DNA of 64,000 nt from positions 496,001 through 560,000 of the forward strand of contig JASANH010000812.1 of the NCBI GenBank assembly GCA_030248295.1. The letters are read 5' to 3'. Each line of letters begins with the position of its first letter. Positions within the stretch are counted from its first letter, which is position 1. The stretch is from Mesodorylaimus sp. YZB2_4. Taxonomy: Eukaryota; Nematoda; Enoplea; Dorylaimida; Dorylaimidae. Made by a program: the position numbers and the translations under genes. The notes beneath the pieces are model-generated. The model made no database searches. It saw nothing but the letters and a program-made list of their open reading frames with translations, and was not told where the DNA came from. Below are positions 47,079 through 57,959 of the stretch, piece by piece.

Positions 47079-50000
47079 GGTAGCAAAATTTTTCTGAACA
47101 GACGCTTTGAAAACGTGTAGGAAGACGGGATCAGCAGCCAAAGAAATAAGAAATTAAAAACCAACACAGGCTATAGCTTTTGAAAAGAGAGAAACCATCC
47201 AAACAAAAGCCTGCTTTTTCGATTCGGGAGGCTTTTATGTCAGGAGCGGGGTATAAGCTATACAGATTGACAGCAGATAAACCATGTAGCACAGGATGAC
47301 CTCGTGTGGAGGTGCTCCCAGTGGAAACACACAGAGGGAAGCTGCCGTGAGAGCTAGTCACCTCACGGCCTCGCTCATCATAATATGGCTGCTGGCTGGC
47401 TATAGGCAAAACGAGTTTGAAGTCTCGTGGGGAACTGGGGCGGCACGGGCCCCAACCCACAAAAATTTTAAAAAAACTGTATCTTTTTGGTTTCTGCAGG
47501 AATTCTAATTCAAAAATCAAAGGCGCCTTAAAAAAGAGCAACGTCTGCATTTTCCTTCGTATCCTTCGTATCGCATCCTTCGTTTTTCCAAAGCTCAATT
47601 CCTTCGTTAGCCTGATGAACTAAAGAGCCTGCTTGCTAGATGGAAGGTTCGATTAAACACTGAAGCATGAATGGAGACAAAGTATGCGGCTATAACGAGT
47701 CTATGTTTGTGTTTTCTGGCCATGTTTTTTACTTGCAGCTATTTTCTCTGCTTCAGTGCATTTAAACTACAGGTAAGTCACCAGGTGAAACCATCTTTTT
47801 TAAGGCGTACAACATTGTATCATTCGTCCTTTCACACTCCTGCGAATTGTATTTGGTGGTGCGGTAAAATATGGGAATCAAAGATCAAAGACATGCTAAC
47901 AGAACAAGCATGAAAATGTGTAGATTCGATCTGCATTGTGATCGAATAAAAAGGAAATATGGTGGGTGAAGTGGATGACGATAAAAGAAATGTGTTCGCT
48001 GTCTATAATGCCATGATCGTTGCCAAAGTCTGAGTTAGACGTCCGTCAATGCATTGTTTCGAATAAGAATAAGGCGGGAATAGCAGACATGTGGGCGAAT
48101 AGCAGCATCAACCCACACGGATAATGCGTAATCCACCTCTCAAGTCGATGCAGGCTATTATTGCTACGAGCTCCCTATTTTCATTTCAACTTTTATTCTT
48201 TTTAAATGCTAAAATTTTACTCTACAGTATGTGTGAGCGGCTACAGTTTTAATGTTTTTTTGAGCGGGTACAGTTTTTTTGTGGCTGAGCAATAACGATT
48301 CTAGTTATTTTGAAGATGTTTGAAAGCAGGTTAGCACAAGCCAAAGTGCTGACAAAAGCATATTTTATGATTTGGATCAGTAAGAATTCGCATGCATTCA
48401 CATAGCGGACAATATTGAGCCTTTCTTGTTCCCCTATTGTCACTAAGGATGGCCCAGTTCTGGATCACGCCACTTTGAGCAGGTGACAAGACTTAAGCAC
48501 ATTGTACAATGCGAGAACAACACGACAATGCAAGAAAATTGATCGAAGATGTCTTTTTCCGTTTTGGACCTGTTTATGGAGAAATGAACAGTACATTAGG
48601 CAGACCTTATTTTTTGCCTAGTCTTGGTGTGTGGTTCATGACAGTGGAAATTATATTTTTGCTATGCATATCTGTTGTGTTTGCAATGACATATTCTTAT
48701 GGCAGCAATCATTTTAGCAGTACCGCACTTTCGATCCTACTGTACCTACAATGGTGAAACAGGGAAAGTAGACCTCGTACCACAGTGCAATGTACATCGT
48801 GGTAATCGCGGTCTCAACTACGACCCCACTGTTCAGAGGCTCTGTTCCAGAAGCGTTATCCAGCGAAAGTTTGCAGTGAGGTGGCTGCGTTTGTGCAGGT
48901 GTGCAGGTGATAAATGTAACTAACACATCGCATGCTAGGCTGCCCACTTCTACCCCTTATGGCCGTGCGGGTGACCGCCCATGTCAGGTTCTATGTTCTA
49001 TTTTGAAGGACAAGCACGAGCGAACGACTGAATAACGCAAAAAAGCACAAGCCTTCATTTTCCAAAAATAAAAAATTAAAATGCACTTCGCGCGAATTGT
49101 ATAGCAGTTAAACCCAAAAACATAAACTCATTCACTGAACAGTCTCGACTAATCGGACAGCAGATTTGGCCTATTGTTGGATATCGCTGAGGTCTCTTAG
49201 TATGGTCTACGCATGGCTGAGTGTTCGTGCCGTGACGTGATTGGTTTTGCAGTCAGAGAATGTTATTTTTTTCATTTAGTCCTCCTTCTCTTCTCTGAAA
49301 CCTGCCTTGTCAAAATCATGCTCGTTATCAACATCATCTGCTCAGTTTTTTTTTCTGGGAATGGGAATAGGAGCTCGTTGCTTAGTTGGAGCCGTCTAGA
49401 GCCTGTTTAGGTTCTTGGAAATAAATGCTTGCACTCAGCTGCTTCTAAGCTTAAATTCTTTCTTTTCGTCAGATTATCGACACAAGCCAAGAACAGTAAG
49501 AATTTTGATACCGTCTTTTCCTCGGATTATAGGGAGTGGACTCCGTTCACGAGGCACCCCCACCCAAAAAATGCCGACTTAATTTTCGAATCATCGCTTA
49601 TTGTTAACCCACTCATTGTACATCTTGCGGAAAAATCTGCAATGGGCGCGAATATTTCAAATTCAAAAACGCTAAATTACAAATTTTAAATGCCTACAGG
49701 CGAGATACGAGTACATATGAGGAACAGAGCTTTTAGCAAACAAAATTAATTTTTCTGCGACTCCATTTTCTTGCTGCAGCCTGACCTCGTTCCTCCGTTT
49801 CGTCGTCCTCTGAACAAACAAAGTCGCGTGCTTTGCGGCTCCTGTAAAGGACTACCAGTTTTTAATCGAATTTGTGGAAACTAGCAGAGCCCAAAATATC
49901 GAAATGTTTTTCTCGCTATTCTCGAGTTTAGTAGTGGTTAAACAGGTTGTCTAGTTCACTGGCCACTAATAGCTTATTTAATGGGATTTGAATGTCATCA

Positions 50001-50520
50001 CTCTGATTGGGTCGACATTTTCATTTGGGGGTAGCTGCTTTACAATAACAGGATCATTCCCTTGCAGCAGACTGTCTCATGCCCAACTGCAAATGCAAGA
50101 AAAAAGATAAGCTTTTATGATTGCCTCACGCAAGTGCATTCTAAAGAGCGGGGTGCCAAGTGCAAATCACGCCTTTCTTCACGACGCAAGGTCTGCAGGG
50201 GATAGATTCTAAGTTAGCTACGAGCCTGCTGCACTACTCTGATGTGAATGCATGATTCTCATGTTCATGCCATCGTGCTGGAAGCTGGTAGATGACCATA
50301 AACGACCGCCATTACACTATGTAATACCTACATGGCACACCGGCAGTAGCGGTCTGCGGGGCTCTAATCGAATCGTACGACACTACGGAACAACTAACTG
50401 AATGGAAAACTGGGGCCTTAGTTGCACTAAAAATATATTATGTCAAACTTATCTTTGATACAAATTTTCCTGAACTAAACTAACGAATTCGCTTAATTTT
50501 TAGGCGATATCTTCGACTCC

Positions 50521-51570
50521 ATGGCTAACAATACGTCTGACCTGTGCGGCCCTGAGATAAACTTGGTCAAGCGGGCGGAGGCAGTGGGTGGATTCATCGC
50601 CTACGAGGTGGTCACATGGGTACATTTCCTGTTGGGCAGTCCTGGGCACATTGTGATGATAGTGGCATTTTGTAAGCAACGGAAGGAAGACGCTGCTTAC
50701 ATGTACCAGGCATTCGTGACTTTGAGTGAACTACTCAAATTGCAGACCTGGGTTTTACTGGTCCTCACCAAAAAGTTTCTGTCGGGGGTCGAGTACACGC
50801 CTGGTTTCCTGTGGTATAGACAGTCCTATGCCCTCATGTACTACGCGGCAAAACTGGCTTATAATCTTTTCCAAATCATGTTCACCTTGTCCCTGCTCTT
50901 ATCAGTGGCCATGAGTGCTGATCGTGTTTTCGCCCTGGCCTACCCTTTCAAGTACAAAAATATGAATGCCCGCCTGCATCAGCTGTGCGCATTTGTTCTG
51001 TGTCTTTTGGTGGCCACTTGCGCCAGTTTCAACGACGTCTTGGTGATTGTGGAGAAGGGCGAACAGTACTCGATCCAGTTCAGTTACGCTGCATCGCGCA
51101 AAATATTTGCCATTTTCATGGGCATGTACTGCAACGCTGTCCGGTGTGTGGGTCTCCTCTTATTAGTCATGCTTAATATTTTACTAGTCAGATTATATAA
51201 AATTAAGCTGGTGAAAGTAGGACCAACTATGAATAACAATGACAGGGACAAACAGAGGAAAGCGCAAGAAAAGATTTTATGGACACTTACCATAAGTCAA
51301 TCTCTTTTTCAGGCTGTGTCCGTTCTCAGTGCTGTTCTATATTTCACAGCAAGCTACTTTTCTTTGTATTTCGTTTCGTGTTTGCGTTTCGCGTTTTATC
51401 CTTTTATTGACTCGATCATCGATGTGTGTGATTTGTTGCAACTCTATGTGACTCTTCTTGTCAACAAGCAGTTTAGGCAGAAGATTGGACGTTTGTTCGG
51501 GTTTCTGAAATGCACAGCTTCAACTTCTGTGCGCACTGTTTCTGTGAAGGGCCAACGCACTGTGAGCTAA
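50521..51570 (+). CDS. Seven-transmembrane receptor, array copy 2 (349 aa)
   Basis: Intronless. It has one extra residue in the N-terminus (sequon NTS, 4-6), so the DRY-like motif is D134-R135-V136 in MSADRVFALAYPFKY. TM1 has GSPGH, TM3 lacks the usual Cys and TM7 reads CDLLQLYVTLL before NKQFRQKIGRLFGF. The third intracellular loop is basic (NNDRDKQRKAQEKILWT). The tail differs from copies 1 and 3 (TSVRTVSVKGQRTVS). An acceptor-like TTTTTAG ends 17 bp before the ATG. The stop at 51568-51570 is only 17 bp from a TTTCGCGG-rich element, so that insertion may form its 3' UTR. Same strand and family as the neighbours. Confidence 0.9.
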   Translation: MANNTSDLCGPEINLVKRAEAVGGFIAYEVVTWVHFLLGSPGHIVMIVAFCKQRKEDAAYMYQAFVTLSELLKLQTWVLLVLTKKFLSGVEYTPGFLWYRQSYALMYYAAKLAYNLFQIMFTLSLLLSVAMSADRVFALAYPFKYKNMNARLHQLCAFVLCLLVATCASFNDVLVIVEKGEQYSIQFSYAASRKIFAIFMGMYCNAVRCVGLLLLVMLNILLVRLYKIKLVKVGPTMNNNDRDKQRKAQEKILWTLTISQSLFQAVSVLSAVLYFTASYFSLYFVSCLRFAFYPFIDSIIDVCDLLQLYVTLLVNKQFRQKIGRLFGFLKCTASTSVRTVSVKGQRTVS

Positions 51571-54553
51571 GTGTGATGGTTTCACATGTAAATGTCGAGT
51601 CAATGCAACGTTTCGCGTACAACATTTCGCGGTTGAGGCTCGCCAAATTATTTGCGGGCACTACATTTCGCGGTGGTCAGCAGACATTAGGCAACTTAGG
51701 TAGGATTTTTTGTCAGACGCTAGCCGGCCTGGCGTCCCTGAGAGGAAATTCAGTTTTGAGATAATATGCTAGTTTGAATTTTTGTGATTTGTAATTTCAA
51801 TTATCGTTCATGCAAGATCAGTTGTTCTTTCGACAAAAGAGTATGGAAAGGTGTATAGTATAATAAAATGATGTACTATATTTACTCATGTTTTGAATCG
51901 CGGATACTACATTTCGCGGATTTGGACAAGACCGCGAAAACCGCGAAATGCTCTACGTTTACAGTATTTTAATTTGCATAAGTTTTAGTGCACTTCTAAA
52001 CTAAATTAGGTCCTGTTCAGACTGAAGTAATCTAGTGAAAGTCGGGTACAAAAATTAAAGTGATTTCTAAATTGGCTTTCTCAAGATCCCCAGCACCCTG
52101 TTCTTTCACTGAATTTTCACTGCCAGGATCATGCGCTCATTTCCGCGACCCCATGCCCAGGTAATTAATCAAGTACCGATGGATAACTTGGAGTGAACAT
52201 ACTATTCACACCGGACGACACCAGGAATCTGATATCCTTTCCTCTCAACTCCGGGGGTCCTATCCCTGAAAATAGGCTTGTTCCAATTCTTTTGTTAATC
52301 CATGGATCGTAGAGAGCACCTGGATCCTTAGACCCCTAAGGAGTGAGTGATAATGAGAGATTTTCGACAGTAATAGCAACTAGTCCGATATCTCCCGTGC
52401 CTATTGCTGATTTTCTAATTTCTTTAATGAGCTTCTTTGTAAGAAAAATCTTGAAACAGGGAAATGTGCAGGTGCATTGGAGGAGCAAGACAGTCACTTT
52501 CTTCAGTCTCTTGTCTTCTGTGTTCGTGACTTTGTGAAAAGCACCGCTGCTTGTGGACATCATATTCTTCTTGCTGCAAGAAAAGGCGCAAATGCGTCTA
52601 TCCAGCATCGCCTCAGCTAACTCCTTTTTAAGTTGATGTAATACGGTGTCAAAAAGTGGCAACATCAGGGCATGACAATCGGCTTGATTCTATTCTGCTG
52701 ATAGCGAAGTTGACATTTATTACACATCAGAGAAGTAAGTGCAATATGGTCATTTTAGAAACACGTCGAAGTCCACTCCTGCCCGAGAGAATCTGGGGAC
52801 TCCAGCTCGCCAGTCTAGAAACACTTATTTCGTGGCATACCTTTTTATCCATAGCCGTGCGATGCCATGCATTTTTATCCATACGTACAGAGCACTCGAG
52901 GTCTAAGAAACCCGTGCATAAATTGACAATCTCTTTCTACCCTGCCAGGAGTCGAACCCTCCATTGCAAATGTAACACTGTGACACTGAAAACAATTCTT
53001 CAATGAGACATGCCACGGCATAGAAACTTCTTTTCTTTCCTCTCCCCCCTCCCCCCCCCCCCCCCCTGAGCCGCGCTTAGAACCCTAGGATTCTTTCCCT
53101 GGGATGCAAGCACCAAGCAATAGTTGCACCAGCTGTCACGTCGTCTGTTTTGAATATAATCTTTTTAAGATTGTGACAGGCGGTCCAGCGTACGCAGTGA
53201 GTGGGTTCGAACCCCGCTGGGCTCAAGTTTTTATTCACTCTCTTGATTAAAATTACAAAGCCGCTTTTTTATCAAGATTATGTGCCATGCCAAGATTTTC
53301 TGAGGCTTCCTCTCTCGGAGATTTATTATTCTCACATAGATCTAGGAAATTGAGGTCGGCAGTAAATGTGAGTATCTTGCCAGACACAGCTAGACACGTG
53401 TCTGACAATTCCATTTGGGGGCACGATGATGGCAGCCCTGACAGAACTTTGCATACCTGGATCTGCAGGGTAAGTGGTGAGTACATGAGGAGCTGGCAAT
53501 CGCTGTTGTGCTGCTTTGACTTCCTTTTGCTCGTGAGATACCAAGCTCTAGACAACTTAATTATTTTTTTCGCGTTGATCGAAATCTTGAATTGGCTGCG
53601 ACGTCCTGCTTGCTAATACGGAGGAGATCATGGGATCACATAAATCCTGGAGTTCCTGAGGCTATTGGATTTTTGGGAGTCGCCCTGGGGACCACTCGAG
53701 AGAACATACAGTACTCCCAGGGCAAGGTGCGCGGAGAGCAGCTCACACCCGAAACACGACGATCTTGACCCAATTTCTGCTTTGTTGCTTGTTAGACCAG
53801 AATGCAACGCTACTCACAATCAGCCCCCACCTCTATCTAAATAGTGCAGTAAGTTGAATCCTTGCTTGCTTGCGTCAAATGTTCCTCCTCACCCCAAAAG
53901 TGGCTCTAAAAGCATACAGCAGAGAGGTGTGAAAACTAATCCACGACGCGATCAGAGCACAGTCCAGTAGGCATAACTACTGCATACGCGCTTGTCAGAG
54001 TCGATAACACGGATTTCACAGCCAGTCTAAATCTGCAGTAGAACTACTGTATTTCCCAGTTATTTTCGGAATTTAAGCTGCATGCACAAAGAAGTTTATC
54101 AAATTTGATTACTTAACTCGTCCTCTTGCTACAATCACCTGGGCCTGGAACCATTTGCAAGCAGTCCATTCTCGACTAGTTGCCTCGCGAGACAAAATGT
54201 GTCAGTTTTTTTTTCTCTCCGTGCATGCTGTCTCCTTTTCTGTTCATGTCTTGGCCAGAGTTACGGACATCCTAGGGCTTATCCCATTCTCCCGTCACGG
54301 ATGGCTAGCTTCATAATCTGTGCTTCTTTTCGCGCTCTCGCTATTGCTATTCTAGCCTGCTATTCGCTAGCCTGCTATTCTACTGTATGTGCTTGAAAAA
54401 TTCAAGTTTATCCCGTCATGTCCAGCTGAAGACCACTAATACAATTCCTAAGCGGTGTGTTGCCTATGGTCCCAGATACATCAGCTTTCCTAAAACTACT
54501 TCTACTTTTAGTTGTACACTGAACAAGCAAGTTTCAAGCAACAATAACAAGCA
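51571..54553. other. Spacer between receptor genes 2 and 3
   Basis: Contains the TTTCGCGG element (51587-51966), T-arm-like GGTTCGA words at 52941-52960 (minus) and 53201-53222 (plus), and a C-run at 53044-53066. Open frames at 52336-52665, 52656-53006 and 53253-53616 overlap on both strands and lack support. Confidence 0.5.
51587..51966. mobile_element. MITE-like element with TTTCGCGG subterminal repeats
   Basis: The left end TGTAAATGTCGAG is followed by several TTTCGCG copies. The right end, read inverted, is TGTAAACGTAGAGCATTTCGCGG. The two ends are imperfect inverted repeats about 380 bp apart with no coding capacity. It starts 17 bp after the stop codon of receptor gene 2. Confidence 0.5.
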
Positions 54554-55606
54554 ATGGCTAACCTTTCTGACATGTGCGGCATTGATATGAACTTTATGAA
54601 GCGGGTAGAGGATATGAGCGGTCTTATCGCCTACGAGGTGGTCACGTGGGTACATTTCGTGCTGGGTACACCTGGCTACATAGTCACCATAGTAGCATTT
54701 TTCAAGCAAAGGAAGGAAGACGCGGCTTACATGTATCAGGCATTCGTGACTGTGAGTGAAATGCTCAAATTGCAGACCTGGGTTTTACTGGTCCTCACCA
54801 AAAAGTTTCTGTCGGGTGCCGAGTACACGCCTGGTTTCCTGTGGTATAGACAGTCCTATGCCCTGATGTACTACGCGGCCAAACTGGCTTATAATCTATT
54901 CCAAATCATGTTCACCTTGTCCCTGCTCCTATCAGTGGCCATGAGTGCTGATCGTGTTTTCGCCCTGGCCTATCCTTTCAAGTACAAGAATCTGAATGCC
55001 CGCCTGCATCAGAGGTGCGCATTTATTCTGTGTCTTTTGGTGGCCACTTGCTCCAGTTTCAACGACGTCTTGGTGATTTTGGAGGACGGCGATCGCTATT
55101 CTATCCAGTTCGATTACGCCGCATCGCAAACCATGTTTGCAATTTTCATGGCTATGCTGTGCAATTCTGTGCGGTGTGTGGGTCTCCTCTTATTAGTCAT
55201 ACTGAATATTGTATTGGTCAGATTATATAAGGTTAAGTTGATGAAAGTAGGAGCATCAATAAAAAGCAATGATAGGGATAAGCAGAGGAGACAGCAAGAA
55301 AAGATTTTGTGGACACTGACGATTTGTCAATCTGTATTTCAAGGCATATCAGTTCTTAGTTTTGTGCTCTTTTTTACTGTCAGCTATTTTTCTTTATATT
55401 TTCTGTATTGCTTCAGTTTTACACTGAATCCTTGTATTGATATGATCATAGATATTTGCGACTTATTGCAGCTCTATGTGACTCTGCTTGTCAACAAACA
55501 GTTTAGGCAAAAGATCGGGCGTTTGTTAGGATTTTGCAAAAGTGCGGCTGTGAGTGCTGTGCCCACGGTTTCTGTCAATGCCCAACGAACCATAACTGTT
55601 GCATGA
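54554..55606 (+). CDS. Seven-transmembrane receptor, array copy 3 (350 aa)
   Basis: Intronless and closest to copy 1: the third intracellular loop (SIKSNDRDKQRRQQEKIL) and the C-terminal tail (FCKSAAVSAVPTVSVNAQR) are identical. N-terminus NLSDMCGID with a sequon at 3-5. TM1 has GTPGY, the only array member with Tyr instead of His. The DRY-like motif is D133-R134-V135. TM7 reads CDLLQLYVTLL, then NKQFRQKIGRLL. The upstream acceptor-like ACTTTTAG ends 42 bp before the ATG. The downstream 1 kb also matches copy 1, so the duplicated block extended beyond the coding region. Confidence 0.9.
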   Translation: MANLSDMCGIDMNFMKRVEDMSGLIAYEVVTWVHFVLGTPGYIVTIVAFFKQRKEDAAYMYQAFVTVSEMLKLQTWVLLVLTKKFLSGAEYTPGFLWYRQSYALMYYAAKLAYNLFQIMFTLSLLLSVAMSADRVFALAYPFKYKNLNARLHQRCAFILCLLVATCSSFNDVLVILEDGDRYSIQFDYAASQTMFAIFMAMLCNSVRCVGLLLLVILNIVLVRLYKVKLMKVGASIKSNDRDKQRRQQEKILWTLTICQSVFQGISVLSFVLFFTVSYFSLYFLYCFSFTLNPCIDMIIDICDLLQLYVTLLVNKQFRQKIGRLLGFCKSAAVSAVPTVSVNAQRTITVA

Positions 55607-56304
55607 TTGTGTTATCTATGAAGAAATTGCGTCAAAGAGTGGAGCCATCTACGGCGAATCTTATAGTGTGATTGACAAAAGCATCTTGTTTTTTAAACGG
55701 GCAATTAGTGGAATAATTATATGAAAATTTTTGTGTCTTATGTTTCATCAAAAATGATATAAAAGTTGAAGTGGAGTTTTTGAACAGAATCTCTGTATGG
55801 ATATTAATTTACGAAGTTTTTTTTACCTTATCTCAGATTTTTTGTGGAATATCGCTCAAAAAGTTCGACAACAAATTGAAATTCACAGTATCTCGTACTA
55901 AAATCAGTTTTTCATAAAATTTGGAATAAAATTAAATTGATGACAAAATTTTAGAAATCTTTCACAAAAATTCTTTTCAAAGGGAAAAATTTAGGGGCAT
56001 GGCACCTCAAATTAACTCAGAAGCTGTTGGCGCCAACAGCTGAATGCGACCTCGCACAGCATTCTCAGTGGAGTCTTGATCAAGTCATCTCCAGAGAAAC
56101 ATTATGTTCAGAACAGGTTATTCTAGAAATCGGCCATTTCGACATGAAATCTGGGGCTAAAACATTCAGCGTACACTGTGCTCATATCGTACATGAACTT
56201 TCTCTGAGGCCACTGACACCTATTGTCATAAGCCTATCATCACGTAGAGGAGATGAGTCGATAAATCAGCGAGCTTACAGTGAGACAGTGAACCTGCGAG
56301 CTTA

Positions 56305-56604
56305 GCTACATTGTGGATAATCAAATAGTAAGTAAGCTACATTGTGGATAATCAAATAGTAAGTAAGCTACATTGTGGATAATCAAATAGTAAGTAAGCT
56401 ACATTGTGGATAATCAAATAGTAAGTAAGCTACATTGTGGATAATCAAATAGTAAGTAAGCTACATTGTGGATAATCAAATAGTAAGTAAGCTACATTGT
56501 GGATAATCAAATAGTAAGTAAGCTACATTGTGGATAATCAAATAGTAAGTAAGCTACATTGTGGATAATCAAATAGTAAGTAAGCTACATTGTGGATAAT
56601 CAAA
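56305..56604. repeat. 31-bp minisatellite, about 9.7 copies
   Basis: Nearly identical tandem units of GCTACATTGTGGATAATCAA plus an 11-bp ATAGTAAGTAA spacer. The same unit occurs once, diverged, at about 45069-45096 in the paralogous DNA after receptor gene 1, so the array expanded after that duplication. There are no unique spacers, so it is not a CRISPR array. Confidence 0.95.
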
Positions 56605-56741
56605 CAGCTTTTCGCTGCTCGCTGGGTCGTTTAGATAATATTGCTCTCTTCATAGTGCCATGTCATACTTCATCCGAGCTGAGCACTAACACAGCGTTCT
56701 CGTAGGCTAAAAAACAGATACAATTGACATTTTTTTTAAAC

Positions 56742-56825
56742 CCAGATGAGAGTCGAACCCTTGATTCTATATGCGGACTGAGCGCGAGAGGCGGGAGCCA
56801 ACCAGCTAGACCACGATCTGGGTAT
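56742..56825 (-). other. tRNA-like sequence (SINE head or tRNA pseudogene)
   Basis: Read on the minus strand, the 84-nt segment starts ACCCAGA and ends TCTGGGT, which pair as a 7-bp acceptor stem. It has an A-box-like GTGGTCTAGCTGGTTGG and a T-arm-like GGGTTCGACTC. I could not fold a standard anticodon arm, so a functional tRNA is unlikely. Copy 1 of the SINE family (10815) has a similar head. Confidence 0.45.
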
Positions 56826-57275
56826 GATCTTAAGCGAAAGCGCTGATAAACCATTCACAGTTTTCAAAAAATTTGAAAAGGTACGCCACAGATATCTTCC
56901 ATACAATAGGAGAGCACAGAGAAAACAAAAAAATGTGCTGATTCTCCATTGATTTTCGCAGAGGGCATCGAGGAGAAGATCTGACATGATTCAGGATGCT
57001 GCGGCAACTCTCGCGGGAGATTCAAAAGTTTAAGCTGCCAAAAACTGTGAATTGGCTTATAGCCCGCTTACTGATTTCAGAACACCATATTTAGGAATCG
57101 ATAAAAACGCGTCGCAAGGCGAGAACGCCTCAATGAGCTAAAAGTCCTATGGGAGCGCAAATAATAGTTATTTTCAGGCATCCTATTGCAAAAGCGTGAG
57201 TGTTTGAAACACCAAATTTAGCTGATGCTCGCTTGTTCTGCGTAAAATAATGCCTGCCGATCTGATATTACCTTG

Positions 57276-57416
57276 TCAAAACCTCCGAGTCTGATCGTGA
57301 GTTTCACATGCAGGTAATGCAAAAATTTTAGTTTCAATGAACCCGCCATAGGCACATTCAGATGCGAAACAAGCACCGAAACATATAAGAAGAAAAATAC
57401 ATACTGTATATAGCAT
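57276..57416 (-). CDS. Candidate small secreted peptide, 46 aa
   Basis: Starts with a signal-peptide-like core (MLYTVCIFLLICFGACFA) followed by ECAYGGFIETKIFALPACE and a basic end TRRF. Only two cysteines remain after cleavage. The stop lies a few bases before a splice donor (GACAAG|GTAATA), the same arrangement as in the 31.3-kb candidate. No family recognised; it may equally be a chance hydrophobic frame. Confidence 0.28.
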   Translation of the reverse strand: MLYTVCIFLLICFGACFASECAYGGFIETKIFALPACETHDQTRRF

Positions 57417-57959
57417 ATCCGACTTGCACACACTGATCAAGTTTCTCCGCTCTTTTTCAGCTTGCAATGTAGCTGACTGATAAAAAGTGTCAAAGGATCA
57501 AAAGTTGATCATGTTTTTTTTATGAATTATGGCGGTGGTTTTTTGTATGCAAACTTTTTTTCCAAGCAATATGGCTTTTTTGAAGATATAATTTTAATGT
57601 GAAAAGGGGTTAGTAGGGGGGTACACACTTTGGTTTTAGATCATCTGAGAAGGAGCATTTACATGCAAGGTTTCCAAAGATCTTCAAACTATTTCACCTG
57701 TCCTTGAGTTTGCACAACATGCCATTGATCAAGCGAAACGCTTCAGATACATGTGAAAGATGGCCTTTGACATGGTCGAGGATTAACATTTGCGTTGGCT
57801 GTTTAAGTAGTACTCATACTTAAGCAGCAGTGAGATTACATTCAGTCGTGTTTGGTTGTGACAAGACGGGACAATCATGAACAAAGCCAAACAGCAGTGG
57901 TGTCCACGTCAAGGTCACCTCTTCCTGCTAAATAAAATCTGCTAGCATGCTACTTCAAA

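Larger units (their letters stand above)
44022..50520. other. Spacer between receptor genes 1 and 2
   Basis: The first 1.1 kb (44022-45160) is related to the DNA after copy 3 (55607-56670), including the ATTTAGGGGCATG block and a single copy of the unit GGATAATCAAAC. Open frames on both strands overlap at 45250-45607 and I cannot tell whether either is coding. A hairpin (45771-45809), a foldback element (46099-46857) and a nested palindrome (47029-47078) follow. A weak hydrophobic frame at 48509-48757 has no support beyond length. Confidence 0.5.
55607..57275. other. Spacer after receptor gene 3
   Basis: 55607-56670 is paralogous to 44022-45160. It includes a 31-bp minisatellite (56305-56604) and, at 56742-56825 on the minus strand, a tRNA-like sequence. 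A hydrophobic minus-strand frame at 56736-56987 overlaps the tRNA-like sequence and is probably not a gene. Confidence 0.5.

Noticed and set aside
47131..47598. 155-aa minus-strand frame
   Set aside because: No domain, compositional bias typical of non-coding DNA, and competing frames on the plus strand.
48509..48757. 82-aa hydrophobic frame as a receptor fragment
   Set aside because: It shows no similarity to any segment of the four receptors and lacks other support.
56305..56604. CRISPR array
   Set aside because: Units are contiguous 31-bp repeats without variable spacers, in animal nuclear DNA.
56742..56825. Functional tRNA gene
   Set aside because: The acceptor stem pairs and A/B boxes are recognisable, but no standard anticodon stem forms and the T stem has a mismatch.
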